This document shows, in pieces, positions 45,011 to 54,239 of a DNA stretch of 64,000 bases. Made by a program: the position numbers and the translations under genes. Location: positions 1-64,000 of the forward strand of contig JBLHLT010000002.1 of assembly GCA_047621325.1 (NCBI GenBank), in the 5' to 3' direction. The notes beneath the pieces are model-generated. The model was not told the DNA's origin, did no database searches, and saw only the letters and a list, made by a program, of their open reading frames with translations. Each line of letters begins with the position of its first letter. The stretch's first letter is position 1. This stretch comes from Bermanella sp047621325. GTDB taxonomy: Bacteria; Pseudomonadota; Gammaproteobacteria; Pseudomonadales; Oceanobacteraceae.

Positions 45011-45128
45011 TGAATAATGCCTTGCGAGGTGGTGTGTAATTGCCATGTGCCTTGGTCCCCTAGCCCTGTGTTTTGTGTGTAAAACACGTCACGGCCGTCA
45101 TGACCAAAGCCATTCTCACGAATGGCAT
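44995..45128 (-). pseudogene. Orphan effector C-terminal tip A
   Basis: The minus-strand frame reads LNAIRENGFGHDGRDVFYTQ, NTGLGDQGTWQLHTTSQGII and then QWYKA-stop. It matches the effector's last 40 residues but has an upstream sequence (LNAIRENG) shared only with tip B. It is placed between the two immunity genes, 643 bases from the true effector end, and overlaps the start of copy 2. Confidence 0.8.
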
Positions 45129-45653
45129 TTAAGACCTAGGGGTATCCTTTTCAACAACCGTGGCTTGGGCGCGGCCCACTTCATGGAGGACGCGGCCTTC
45201 TATATTTCTTTCATCTGTTGCATTAGAAATCCAGACAACCACTTCACCATTTTCACCAAAGCCAATAATCAAATAAGGCCGAATGTTCGTTTGTTCTTTA
45301 TTTGATGAAATCCATCTGTAAGTTGGCAGGTTCGTAGCCAGCTCATACAACTCATCACTTAGCGCCACCGTGGCTTCAAAATAGCGCTTGGGTTCGTAGT
45401 CGTACCATTTTACATAGACGCTTTTTGGTGGGGGGGTGTCGTAGATACCATGCCCGCCTACTGCCCATTCCCAGCAACAGGTCATTGCACCACCAGTAGC
45501 TCTCCATTTGCCATCAAATTCAATAATACCGGCATGAATTTCATTGCCCCTGTGGGTGCCTACACCCACCACCATGTAGTCGATGGTTTTCATGCAGCCC
45601 ATTAGGCTCAACAGTAAGGTGCTGAGTATGAGTGATTTTAAGCCTTGTACCAT
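45129..45653 (-). CDS. DUF2931-type lipoprotein, putative immunity protein, copy 1
   Basis: ATG 45653 gives 174 residues (MVQGLKSLILSTLLLSLMGC signal); an in-frame ATG at 45689 also exists. The mature domain has TCCWEWAVGG, KSVYVKWYDYEPKRYFEATV and LIIGFGENGEVVVWISNA. The start overlaps the effector stop by 16 bases, as expected for co-translated effector-immunity pairs. It differs from copy 2 mainly in two internal segments. Confidence 0.78.
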   Translation of the reverse strand: MVQGLKSLILSTLLLSLMGCMKTIDYMVVGVGTHRGNEIHAGIIEFDGKWRATGGAMTCCWEWAVGGHGIYDTPPPKSVYVKWYDYEPKRYFEATVALSDELYELATNLPTYRWISSNKEQTNIRPYLIIGFGENGEVVVWISNATDERNIEGRVLHEVGRAQATVVEKDTPRS

Positions 45654-48193
45654 TGAATAATGCCTTGTGAGTTGGTGTGTAGTTGCCATGTGCCTTGGTC
45701 TCCTAGCCCGGTGTTTTGTGCGTAAAATACTTCACGGCCGTAATGACCAAAGGCGTGTTTGGGGTTGCTCTCTGGGCTAAACGCGATGGTGTCGGTCAGG
45801 CCCGTATGGCGGTGGGAATGGTGTATATAATGCTCGGACAAATCTTTATACGCTTGGCTAGACACCCCTTGAGTGACGGCATGTTGGCAAAGTTGTTCAA
45901 GCGCAGCGGGTGTATCATATTGATATAGGCGCTCATTGTTATGCGAATGTCTAAATAAATCTAATGTGTTTAACGGTTTAAAAGGTACGCCATATTCCAA
46001 TGCTTTTTTGTGCATGGCGGCTAGGTGAATGAGGGCTATTTGGTTGCTTACTTGTCGTTGCCAGTAAGGTTTAAGGGCCATTTTTCGTGAAGTGCCTTCT
46101 CGGCTATTTTGATGATCAACCCAGCTGGTTGTTTCAAATTCTATATGAATCCCCGGACGATAGTAGGCTGATTCTAGTGCTTGTTTTAAGCGTTGTTTGT
46201 CTGCATTCAGTCTGCTGGGTGTGGCTTCACGTTTTTCATAGTCCAATTTTTGTAAAGGGTAGTGAATGGTGCTGGCACCATTGCCATAACCGCCGCCCAC
46301 GTCAGCGTGGGCGCCGGGTACGCCTTCTTCTGTAAAGTGTGTCGGTAAGGTACTGTTTTCACTGGTTTTTAAGGATGACAGCGGGAAGTTTTCCCGTTGC
46401 TCATCCAGTGCCGCCAAATGGTGTACTGCGCAGGCGGCGGTTGCGGCGATGTCCAGTGTGGCGGTTGTCGGTGAACCGGGCAGCTCACCAGTGGCAAAAC
46501 ACCATTCATTATCGTTGTCGCCCCCGACGCCAACCGACCCCACGGTGTCATAAATACCCACAAAGCGCACCACCAGTTTGGGGCCACCCCAGTAATCGGG
46601 TTCTTGTTCGTTTAAATAATGAATAATGTTCACCATCATGCGGGCTTGAGTGGCACCGCGGCTAAAACCAAATACATCAATGAAGCCTACAGTGCAGTTC
46701 TTGAATTTTTGAAAGTAGTCCTTAACTTCAATCAGTGCTTTATTGATATGCTCATTTAACGAATAAGCCATGCCCATATCCGTTGCGGAGTCTTGTTTAT
46801 GGGCTTGGGTACCGATGCCTTCCTCGTAATAAGAATATGAATAATGATCTCTAAGATACAGCTCCGATAACTTCGCAACATTGGTGGGCTCTTTGTCGTC
46901 GTTTACGTCTACATTGTCGTTGGTTTTGTTGTTGCCGGTGCCATCAAAAAACAACCCAAATTGGGGGGGCTGCGGGATCAATGTGAGTTGAGGAATATGA
47001 CCTTTTTCTAGGCGGTAATCCAATAACTGTGGCCCACCTTTGCTGCCAATGCCATGTTCTCGTAATTTGTCTTGATCTAACCAATCTTTTAACGGGATGT
47101 TTGGGATGATTTCAACGGCGGGTAGGTCGGCCTCTATGCTGTTAAGAGAAAAGCTTTGTGTGCCATCTAATTGATCAAAGCGTAGTGGCGCTTTGGGTTG
47201 CTCGTTGGCTGCAATTGCGTGGCTTACGTCTGCGCCGCCTTTTAATTCAAAGCGCAAATCATTGCCGTGGGCGCTTTGCATGCGAATTTGAATCTCACGT
47301 TTAATATCTACGTTAACGGGGGCGTAATGCAGGGTGTTCCCTTTAGATGTGATGTCAGAGCCTTGTAAGATGACTGGGCTGATTAACCCATCGCTGACAG
47401 ACTGCTTTACGTTTCGGTTGGTTTCTAAGTCATCTAGTACCGCCTGCATATGAGGCGCGATAAAATAGGTTTCAAATTGCTCGCTGTTGGTTAATGTAAA
47501 GGTTCGACTGTGCGTATCATGTGCCAAGTTGTGAGTTTGTTTGCATAGGTTACGGTCTTGGTTTACCCCATATACCAATAAGGTGGCGCGGTAATCTATG
47601 GGTATTGGCAGTTGGTCTTTGCATTCTGGTTGCCATAAAACACGATGTGGCTTTTTAGCCGGTTTTTGAGGCTTTTGCTTGGCAGGTTTTGGCTGTTGGG
47701 GTTTTAAGTTATCTTCAAATTCAATGCCGCCATCAATAAATGTCCAAATAATGTTTTCATAAATAAACTGAACGGATTCCATTAGCACCGAATTGTGTGA
47801 GTGCGTTTCATTGGTTTGTGTATTTTGCGCATGCTGTTGTACCGAAACATCAATGCCTGACACGTGCACATTGTTTAACGTTTGGCGAAAGTAAGCCTCC
47901 GTTTGGCTGGTTTTTGTATTGACCCGATACCAATCAATGACTATCTCTTTAAGTCGATCGCCACGATTAAGGTATGAGTGAAAAACAGGAGTCGTACGAT
48001 CCACATGCTTGTTTAGGGTTAGCGGGAGGTGTACCCGTTTTCCATTGGGTAAACCAGAGTTCGATGTCGGCAGTTGAACACCATGATGACCGCCCCAAAT
48101 GGGGATCCATTGCTTATGGCCGTCAATGCAGCAGTCGCCTTCAAGCATAAGGCCTGACGCATTGGTCACGCGTAAATATCCGAATAAAGCCAA
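45638..48193 (-). CDS. Hcp-DUF2235 fusion, putative type VI lipase effector (Tle1-like)
   Basis: The 851 residues start with TTG 48193 (AAGGA seven bases upstream). Residues 1-160 match Hcp, the type VI tube protein (DGHKQWIPIWGGHHGVQLPT, GKRVHLPLTLNKHVDRTTPV, IVIDWYRVN, NIIWTFIDGG). A Pro/Lys linker (about 166-184) and a middle region (about 195-310) lead to DUF2235 from about 411: LFFDGTGNN, GFSRG with nucleophile Ser511, IYDTVGSVG and GAHADVGGGY. This is the fold of Tle1-type phospholipases. No other type VI genes are in the window, so it is an orphan effector locus. Confidence 0.88.
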   Translation of the reverse strand: MALFGYLRVTNASGLMLEGDCCIDGHKQWIPIWGGHHGVQLPTSNSGLPNGKRVHLPLTLNKHVDRTTPVFHSYLNRGDRLKEIVIDWYRVNTKTSQTEAYFRQTLNNVHVSGIDVSVQQHAQNTQTNETHSHNSVLMESVQFIYENIIWTFIDGGIEFEDNLKPQQPKPAKQKPQKPAKKPHRVLWQPECKDQLPIPIDYRATLLVYGVNQDRNLCKQTHNLAHDTHSRTFTLTNSEQFETYFIAPHMQAVLDDLETNRNVKQSVSDGLISPVILQGSDITSKGNTLHYAPVNVDIKREIQIRMQSAHGNDLRFELKGGADVSHAIAANEQPKAPLRFDQLDGTQSFSLNSIEADLPAVEIIPNIPLKDWLDQDKLREHGIGSKGGPQLLDYRLEKGHIPQLTLIPQPPQFGLFFDGTGNNKTNDNVDVNDDKEPTNVAKLSELYLRDHYSYSYYEEGIGTQAHKQDSATDMGMAYSLNEHINKALIEVKDYFQKFKNCTVGFIDVFGFSRGATQARMMVNIIHYLNEQEPDYWGGPKLVVRFVGIYDTVGSVGVGGDNDNEWCFATGELPGSPTTATLDIAATAACAVHHLAALDEQRENFPLSSLKTSENSTLPTHFTEEGVPGAHADVGGGYGNGASTIHYPLQKLDYEKREATPSRLNADKQRLKQALESAYYRPGIHIEFETTSWVDHQNSREGTSRKMALKPYWQRQVSNQIALIHLAAMHKKALEYGVPFKPLNTLDLFRHSHNNERLYQYDTPAALEQLCQHAVTQGVSSQAYKDLSEHYIHHSHRHTGLTDTIAFSPESNPKHAFGHYGREVFYAQNTGLGDQGTWQLHTNSQGIIQWYKA

Positions 48194-48310
48194 GACACAT
48201 TCCTTGTTATCAGCTTATAAAAAGTGGCAAATCATGCCTAAATAACAAGAAGGGTACAATAAACCTAAGCCATAATTCAGGCGGGGGTATGAGGTTGTGA
48301 GAGTGATTTA

Positions 48311-48347
48311 AACGCCTTTGTGATTTACGTCATAAAAGGCGTTTTTT
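48311..48347. terminator. Terminator after trkH
   Basis: AACGCCTTT (48311-48319) pairs with AAAGGCGTT (48335-48343) with a 15-base loop. The T run is longest on the plus strand, but it lies directly past the leftward trkH stop at 48357. Confidence 0.65.
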
Positions 48348-48356
48348 GAAGTTTAT

Positions 48357-49805
48357 TTATTGTCGCCAAAACACAGGGGTAAATAACACCAGCAATGTAA
48401 AGATCTCTAAGCGTCCAAGTAACATGGCAAAACTTAACACCCATTTAGCAAAGTCACTGATGTTCGCGTAATTAGCTGCCACGTCACCTAAGCCAGGCCC
48501 TAGATTGTTAATGCAGGCGCCCACCGCTGAAAAAGCCGAAACAAAGTCCATGCCTGTGGCTAAAAGTAAAATGGTCATAATCAAATACAGCATCAAATAC
48601 ACACTGAAAAATCCCCACACGGCGGCAACCACTCGGTCATCAATTGGGCGACCACCAATACGAATGGGGATAATGGCATTGGGGTGAATTAAGCGTTTCA
48701 TTTCACGGCTGCCTTGCTTGTAAATCAGCAGCACTCGTATCACTTTTAAGCCGCCACCGGTACTGCCAGCACAGCCACCCATAAACGCTAAAAAGAATAA
48801 TAAGAAAGGCAAAAAAGCCGGCCACAGCGAAAAGTCAGCAGTGGCGAAACCCGTTGTGGTAGCAATACTGACCAGTTCAAATAAACCAAAACGCAGCGCT
48901 TCGGCTGAGTCATAACTGTTGCTCATTATGAGCGTCACCACCGTAGTTACCGCGGCAATGGCCAATACAATCAAGAGGGTTTTCACTTCAGGGTCCGCAA
49001 AGTAGTGACGTATGGATTTGAAACGCCATGCATAAAAATGCAGCGCAAAGTTAAATGCACTGATGATCATAAAAAATATGGCAACCGCTTCAATTAAAGA
49101 ACTGTCAAAATAACCGATACTGTCATCATGGGTACTGAAACCGCCAATGGCGATGGTACTAAAGGCATGGCAAATGGCATCAAACAAATCCATGCCTGCC
49201 AATAAAAAACCGATCGCACAAGCCACTGTAAGTGCTAAATATATGTACCAAAGGGTTTTGGCAGTTTCGGTAATGCGTGGGGTCAGCTTGCTGTCTTTCA
49301 TTGGCCCTGGTGTTTCGGCACGATAAAGCTGCATCCCCCCGATCCCCAGCATAGGCAAGATGGCTACGGCCAGTACGATGATTCCCATACCACCAAGCCA
49401 TTGTAATAATTGGCGATAAAACAAAATGGACTCAGGCAGTGCATCAATGCCTGTAATCACCGTGGCACCGGTTGTTGTCCAGCCTGAAAGGGATTCAAAA
49501 AATGCGTCGGTAAAATTAAGCCCTGGGCTTTCTGCCAGCATCAAAGGCAGGGCGCCAGAGACGGCTAATACTAGCCAGAATAAAACCGTGACCACAAAGC
49601 CGTCGCGGGTTTTTAAATCTTGTTGACGTTTGCGCACCGGAAACCAGCATAAAGCCCCAACCGCAAAGTTAATCCCTAAAGCCCCAGCGAAGGCACCTAA
49701 CGCGCCGTCTTGATAAATGACACTGATCACCATGGGTGGCAACAGCGCAAGGCTGAATACCATGAGTAAAATACCCAAGATGCGAAATATAATGGCTGGA
49801 TGCAT
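48357..49805 (-). CDS. trkH: Trk-type potassium uptake protein TrkH
   Basis: This inner-membrane K+ channel subunit has 482 residues. Four pore-loop filters are visible: TTTGATVITG, AIGGFSTH, TTTGFATADF and CINNLGPG. Multiple membrane helices run throughout. It is followed by the type VI locus and lies just downstream of trkA, which gates the channel. Confidence 0.96.
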   Translation of the reverse strand: MHPAIIFRILGILLMVFSLALLPPMVISVIYQDGALGAFAGALGINFAVGALCWFPVRKRQQDLKTRDGFVVTVLFWLVLAVSGALPLMLAESPGLNFTDAFFESLSGWTTTGATVITGIDALPESILFYRQLLQWLGGMGIIVLAVAILPMLGIGGMQLYRAETPGPMKDSKLTPRITETAKTLWYIYLALTVACAIGFLLAGMDLFDAICHAFSTIAIGGFSTHDDSIGYFDSSLIEAVAIFFMIISAFNFALHFYAWRFKSIRHYFADPEVKTLLIVLAIAAVTTVVTLIMSNSYDSAEALRFGLFELVSIATTTGFATADFSLWPAFLPFLLFFLAFMGGCAGSTGGGLKVIRVLLIYKQGSREMKRLIHPNAIIPIRIGGRPIDDRVVAAVWGFFSVYLMLYLIMTILLLATGMDFVSAFSAVGACINNLGPGLGDVAANYANISDFAKWVLSFAMLLGRLEIFTLLVLFTPVFWRQ

Positions 49806-49891
49806 AACGTTTTGTTCTCATTAAAAATGGCAGCCTGCCATTTTGAGCAGGTATAAGGTCGCCCTTATATTCAATCTTTTTAAGGCTCTAT

Positions 49892-51271
49892 TTAAAAGAA
49901 ACCTAATTCCACTTGGAATAAACGCTCTATTTCTGGGATGCGTTTTTTATCAAGCACGAACAAAATAACGTGATCTTCACTTTCAACCACCACGTCGCCG
50001 TGAGCAATTAAAACGTGTTCGTTACGAACGATGGCACCGATGGTAGCGCCTTCAGGTAGAGCAACTTGATCAAGGCGACGGCCAACTACTTTCGAGGTGT
50101 TCTCATCCCCGTGCGCAATCGCTTCGATAGCCTCAGCGGCACCACGACGCAAGCTGTGCACATTGGCGACATCGCCACGGCGAACATGCGTCAACAAACT
50201 ACCTATCGTTGTTTGGCTTGGGCTGATGGCAATATCAATCCCTTGCCCTTGCACTAAATCGACGTACTGGGCTTTGTTGATAAGTGTCATCACCTTACGC
50301 GCACCAAGCTGTTTAGCTAGCATGGACGACATGACGTTTACTTCATCGTCGTTGGTGAGTGCACAAAATACATCGGTGTTTTCGATGTTTGCTTCAAGTA
50401 ATAATTCTTTATCCGTGGCGCTGCCATTCATAATGATGGTTTTGCTTTTCACTTTTTCGCTCAAGCGTTCACAGCGTTGCAGGTTATGGTCGATTAATTT
50501 CACGTTATAAAAAGGTTCGAGCACCTGAGCCAAACGCGCTCCGATGTTACCGCCGCCGGCAATAATCACACGTTTGTAAGGCTGCTCACTGCGACGCATT
50601 TCTGCCATGACAGTGCGAATATCTTTGGTAGCGGCAATAAAGAACACCTCATCATCGACTTCGATAACCGTATCTGCTGCGGGCAAAATGGCTTGGCCGC
50701 GACGGTAAATCGCCGCCACTCGAGTGTCTACACCACTCTTTAAATGCTCTCGTAGGTAACGCAGTTCTTGGCCGACAAGCGGGCCACCATAATAGGCCTT
50801 AACACCCACTAACTTGGCTTTGTTATCGGCAAAGTCGAGTACTTGTAAGGCACCGGGGAACTCTAACAGGCGCTTTATGTAGTTAGTAACCACTTGCTCA
50901 GGACTAATAAAAACATCAATCGGCACGCCTTGAGTACCAAACAGCTCTTGCGATTGAGTGTATTCTTGCGCGCGGATGCGGCTAATCTTGGTGGGTGTTT
51001 TGAATAAAGAATGGGCTACCTGACAGGCAACCATGTTCACTTCATCACTATTGGTGACGGCCACTAACATGTCGGCGTCATCGCCGCCTGCTTGGGTCAA
51101 AATATGAGGGTACGATGCCTTGCCACGAACGGTGCGAATATCGAGACGATTTTGCAGCTCTTTTAATCTTTCGCCATCGGTATCCACCACGGTAATATCA
51201 TTACCTTCAGTGGCTAGGTGTTCTGCTAAGGTGCCGCCTACTTGGCCCGCACCGAGAATGATGATTTTCAT
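49892..51271 (-). CDS. trkA: Trk system potassium uptake protein TrkA
   Basis: This cytoplasmic regulatory ring subunit has 459 residues with two RCK halves, each with a nucleotide-binding loop (ILGAGQVGGTLAEHLA at the N-terminus, IIAGGGNIGARLAQVL near residue 233) and TrkA-C domains. It lies 18 bases after rsmB, in the order rsmB-trkA-trkH. Confidence 0.97.
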   Translation of the reverse strand: MKIIILGAGQVGGTLAEHLATEGNDITVVDTDGERLKELQNRLDIRTVRGKASYPHILTQAGGDDADMLVAVTNSDEVNMVACQVAHSLFKTPTKISRIRAQEYTQSQELFGTQGVPIDVFISPEQVVTNYIKRLLEFPGALQVLDFADNKAKLVGVKAYYGGPLVGQELRYLREHLKSGVDTRVAAIYRRGQAILPAADTVIEVDDEVFFIAATKDIRTVMAEMRRSEQPYKRVIIAGGGNIGARLAQVLEPFYNVKLIDHNLQRCERLSEKVKSKTIIMNGSATDKELLLEANIENTDVFCALTNDDEVNVMSSMLAKQLGARKVMTLINKAQYVDLVQGQGIDIAISPSQTTIGSLLTHVRRGDVANVHSLRRGAAEAIEAIAHGDENTSKVVGRRLDQVALPEGATIGAIVRNEHVLIAHGDVVVESEDHVILFVLDKKRIPEIERLFQVELGFF

Positions 51272-51289
51272 TCTTCGTCTCTCTTAGGC

Positions 51290-52600
51290 TTAAGCCTGCT
51301 TTTCTAGTAGCGCGTAAAAAAAGCCATCATGACCCAGTTTAGTTGGGAATAATTGCCAGCCAAAGTGGGTATCAATCCCTGTGGATAAACGCATGGGCGC
51401 TAAGCGTGCATCAACCTGCTCGCTTAGAAACGCAGCGATGTTATCACTGTTTTCCACGGATAAAATCGAACATGTGGCGTAAAGCAAAGTGCCACCGGGT
51501 TTGAGTAAGCCCCATGCCTTTCTTAAAATCTGACCCTGTAATTGCGCAAGGTTATCAATATCTTCTTTTTTACGCAGTAACTTAATGTCTGGGTGACGTC
51601 TTATTACCCCTGTGGCGCTGCAAGGCACATCAAGCAAAATGCGGTCGAAGGGTTTACCGTCCCACCAGTTTTCAGGATTTTGTGCTTCACCTTGAATGAC
51701 TTGAGCCGATAATTTGAGGCGCTCAAGGTTTTCTTGAACGCGGGTTAAACGTTTTGCGTCGGCATCTAATGCCAGCACATCGGCTTGGTTATCACTGAAC
51801 TCAAGAATGTGACACGTTTTACCACCAGGCGCGCTGCAGGCATCAAGGATGCGCTCGCCTTTTTGCGGGGCTAATAACTGTGCAGCAAGCTGGGCGGCTT
51901 CGTCTTGTACGCTACAGCTCGCATCACTGAAACCGGGCAACTGGGTCACGTCGCAGGGGCGCTCTAAATAAATGGAAGTAAGTGCATGCTCACCAATAGA
52001 CGCTTTTATTTCCTGATCTAATAGTGTTTGTAAGTAATCGCTTCTGCTTTGCGAACGTACATTATTGCGTAAGCAAAGAGGTGCTTGCTGGTTGCCTTGC
52101 TCACAGATATCTTGCCATTGCTCAGGCCAGTTTTTCTTGAGTAGTTTGATGAACCATTTGGGGTGTTCATAACTCGGCACTTCACTGTCTTTTAAACTGG
52201 CCATCAGTTCGATTTTTTCACGCTGAAAGCGACGTAATATGGCGTTTAACACGCCTTTAAATTTGCCTAAGTTGAGTTGTTCACAGGCTTGAACCGTTTC
52301 ATTGATGGCGGCGTGTTCAGAGATGTCACTGTGAGCCAGTTGATATAACCCAACCCATAACAGTGCCTGAATCGGACGAGCGGATTCGGGCAGAGGTTTA
52401 ACCAATAAAATTTTACTCAGGGCATTAATAGAGAAAAAATAACGGCAGCTACCAAAGCATAAATTTTGTAAGAGCGGCTTATCTTGCTCCAAGCCTTGTT
52501 TAGCGAAGTAAGCTAAGGCAGAGGTTAGACTTTTTTGCTCGTCTACCACATCAAGCATGGCCAGAGCCGCAAGGGCTCGGCTGTTTAAAATTGCTGGCAT
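51290..52600 (-). CDS. rsmB: 16S rRNA (cytosine-967 C5) methyltransferase RsmB
   Basis: The 436 residues comprise an N-terminal NusB-like RNA-binding domain and a SAM domain with DACSAPGGKTCHILE, LLDVPCSATGVIRRHPD (first catalytic Cys region) and LLYATCSI (second Cys). ATG 52600 abuts the fmt stop with no gap, so the two are coupled. Confidence 0.97.
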   Translation of the reverse strand: MPAILNSRALAALAMLDVVDEQKSLTSALAYFAKQGLEQDKPLLQNLCFGSCRYFFSINALSKILLVKPLPESARPIQALLWVGLYQLAHSDISEHAAINETVQACEQLNLGKFKGVLNAILRRFQREKIELMASLKDSEVPSYEHPKWFIKLLKKNWPEQWQDICEQGNQQAPLCLRNNVRSQSRSDYLQTLLDQEIKASIGEHALTSIYLERPCDVTQLPGFSDASCSVQDEAAQLAAQLLAPQKGERILDACSAPGGKTCHILEFSDNQADVLALDADAKRLTRVQENLERLKLSAQVIQGEAQNPENWWDGKPFDRILLDVPCSATGVIRRHPDIKLLRKKEDIDNLAQLQGQILRKAWGLLKPGGTLLYATCSILSVENSDNIAAFLSEQVDARLAPMRLSTGIDTHFGWQLFPTKLGHDGFFYALLEKQA

Positions 52601-53542
52601 TTAAAGCTCGCTGGCTAACACATATTGTTCATTGAAGGGGTGCTTGCCGTTTAATATGTCAGCGACTTGCATCGGCTTTTTACCGGGCAGTTGAACTTGC
52701 TCGAGAGATACCGCCATTTTTCCGCAGGCGATAATAATGCCCATTTCGTTCACCGATAAAACCGTACCTGCAATCGCGGTATGCGCTTTAGGGTAAACCT
52801 GCGCTTGCAATATACGAATGCGGTTATCACCTAATACGGTGTAACACATGGGCACAGGGTTAAAAGCACGAATTTTTTGCACAACGTCGTGTGCGTCTTG
52901 GCGCCAATCAATCAACGCTTCATTTTTATTTAGTTTGTGCGCGTAAGTCGAAAGCCCATCATTTTGTACTTCGCCTAATACGGGGCCTTGCGCATATTTA
53001 TTCACCACATGGACAACGGCTTCACTGCCAATCTTAGCTAGGCGGTCATGTAGGCTGCCACCGGTGTCGTTGGGCATGATCGGCGTATCAACTTTATACA
53101 ACATTGGCCCTGTGTCCAAACCAAGTTCCATTTGCATGACGGTGACACCGGTTTTGTCGTCACCCGCTTCGATGGCGCGCTGAATAGGGGCTGCGCCGCG
53201 CCAGCGTGGTAATAATGAAGCGTGGCTGTTGATGCAAGCAAGGGTCGGGATATCCAATACCGATTGCGGCAACAACAAGCCATAAGCCACGACGATAAAT
53301 AGGTCGGGCTTTAAATCGGCCAGTTGTTGTACGTCTTCAGCAGCTTTAAAGTTTAATGGCTGAAAAACTTCGATGCCATTATCAAGCGCCAGCTGCTTTA
53401 CCGCACTAGGCTGAAGTTTTTTACCGCGCCCAGCAGGACGGTCGGGCTGAGTATAAACACCAACAATATTGGCAGACGTCTTTAATAAAGCCTCTAAGTG
53501 TCGTGCGGCGAAGTCGGGCGTGCCTGCAAATACAATTCTCAA
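52601..53542 (-). CDS. fmt: Methionyl-tRNA formyltransferase
   Basis: This enzyme formylates initiator Met-tRNA. The 313 residues show VFAGTPDFAARHLEALL, HASLLPRWRGAAPIQRAIEAGD and the C-terminal oligonucleotide-binding-like domain. The start is TTG 53542 with AAGGA eight bases upstream. It follows def by 54 bases, the standard def-fmt-rsmB order. Confidence 0.97.
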   Translation of the reverse strand: MRIVFAGTPDFAARHLEALLKTSANIVGVYTQPDRPAGRGKKLQPSAVKQLALDNGIEVFQPLNFKAAEDVQQLADLKPDLFIVVAYGLLLPQSVLDIPTLACINSHASLLPRWRGAAPIQRAIEAGDDKTGVTVMQMELGLDTGPMLYKVDTPIMPNDTGGSLHDRLAKIGSEAVVHVVNKYAQGPVLGEVQNDGLSTYAHKLNKNEALIDWRQDAHDVVQKIRAFNPVPMCYTVLGDNRIRILQAQVYPKAHTAIAGTVLSVNEMGIIIACGKMAVSLEQVQLPGKKPMQVADILNGKHPFNEQYVLASEL

Positions 53543-53596
53543 GGGAATATCCTTAGGGTAAAAATGATCATGCCGAAGAAGACTTCGGCATGAAAG

Positions 53597-54112
53597 TTAC
53601 GCGTTTTTAGCGGCGATTCGGTGCTGCTTTTCTAATTTTTTACGAATGCGATCACGCTTGGTGCTGGATAGGTAATCCACAAACAGCTTACCGTCTAAGT
53701 GGTCCATTTCGTGTTGGATACAAACAGCCAATAAATCCGTTGCTTCAAGTTTGAATTCTTTGCCGTTTTCGTCGATAGCTTCGATTAAGCAATGTTCAAC
53801 GCGTTCAACATCTTCATAAAATCCAGGAATACTCAAGCAGCCTTCCTGCATTGTTTCTTTGTCACCCTCTAATACAGTGATCTTAGGATTAATGAAAACA
53901 AGCTGTTCGCTTTTGTCTTCACTGATATCAATAATAATCAATTGCTCATGTACATCCACTTGAGATGCTGCAAGGCCAATGCCTGGCGCGTCATACAAGG
54001 TGTCGAACATGTCTTTAATGAGTTGGCGGTGTTTGTCGGTAACCTGTGTGATCGGCTTGGCTTTTGTGCGCAAACGAGGGTCCGGAAACTCTAAAATATC
54101 TAATATAGCCAT
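53597..54112 (-). CDS. def: Peptide deformylase
   Basis: This metalloenzyme removes the N-formyl group from new proteins. The 171 residues carry all three motifs: GIGLAASQ (44-51), EGCLSIPG (90-97, metal ligand Cys92) and QHEMDHLDG (133-141, His134, catalytic Glu135, His138). It is first in the def-fmt-rsmB-trkA-trkH operon and divergent from the LysM gene. Confidence 0.98.
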   Translation of the reverse strand: MAILDILEFPDPRLRTKAKPITQVTDKHRQLIKDMFDTLYDAPGIGLAASQVDVHEQLIIIDISEDKSEQLVFINPKITVLEGDKETMQEGCLSIPGFYEDVERVEHCLIEAIDENGKEFKLEATDLLAVCIQHEMDHLDGKLFVDYLSSTKRDRIRKKLEKQHRIAAKNA

Positions 54113-54239
54113 AAACTTGTGATGCCTTAGTAGTCATCAGGGCATACGCCCTGCTAATATTGTATGTATCTATTATATCCAATGTAGCAGCCGGTTGTCT
54201 CATAACCGCAGTATACAAATAAAAATAAGGGATTAACCC

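Noticed and set aside
44381..45305. Paired plus-strand frames with near-identical products at 44381-44578 and 45045-45305
   Set aside because: They are antisense to the orphan effector tips and immunity gene ends; their similarity only reflects the 643-bp duplication.
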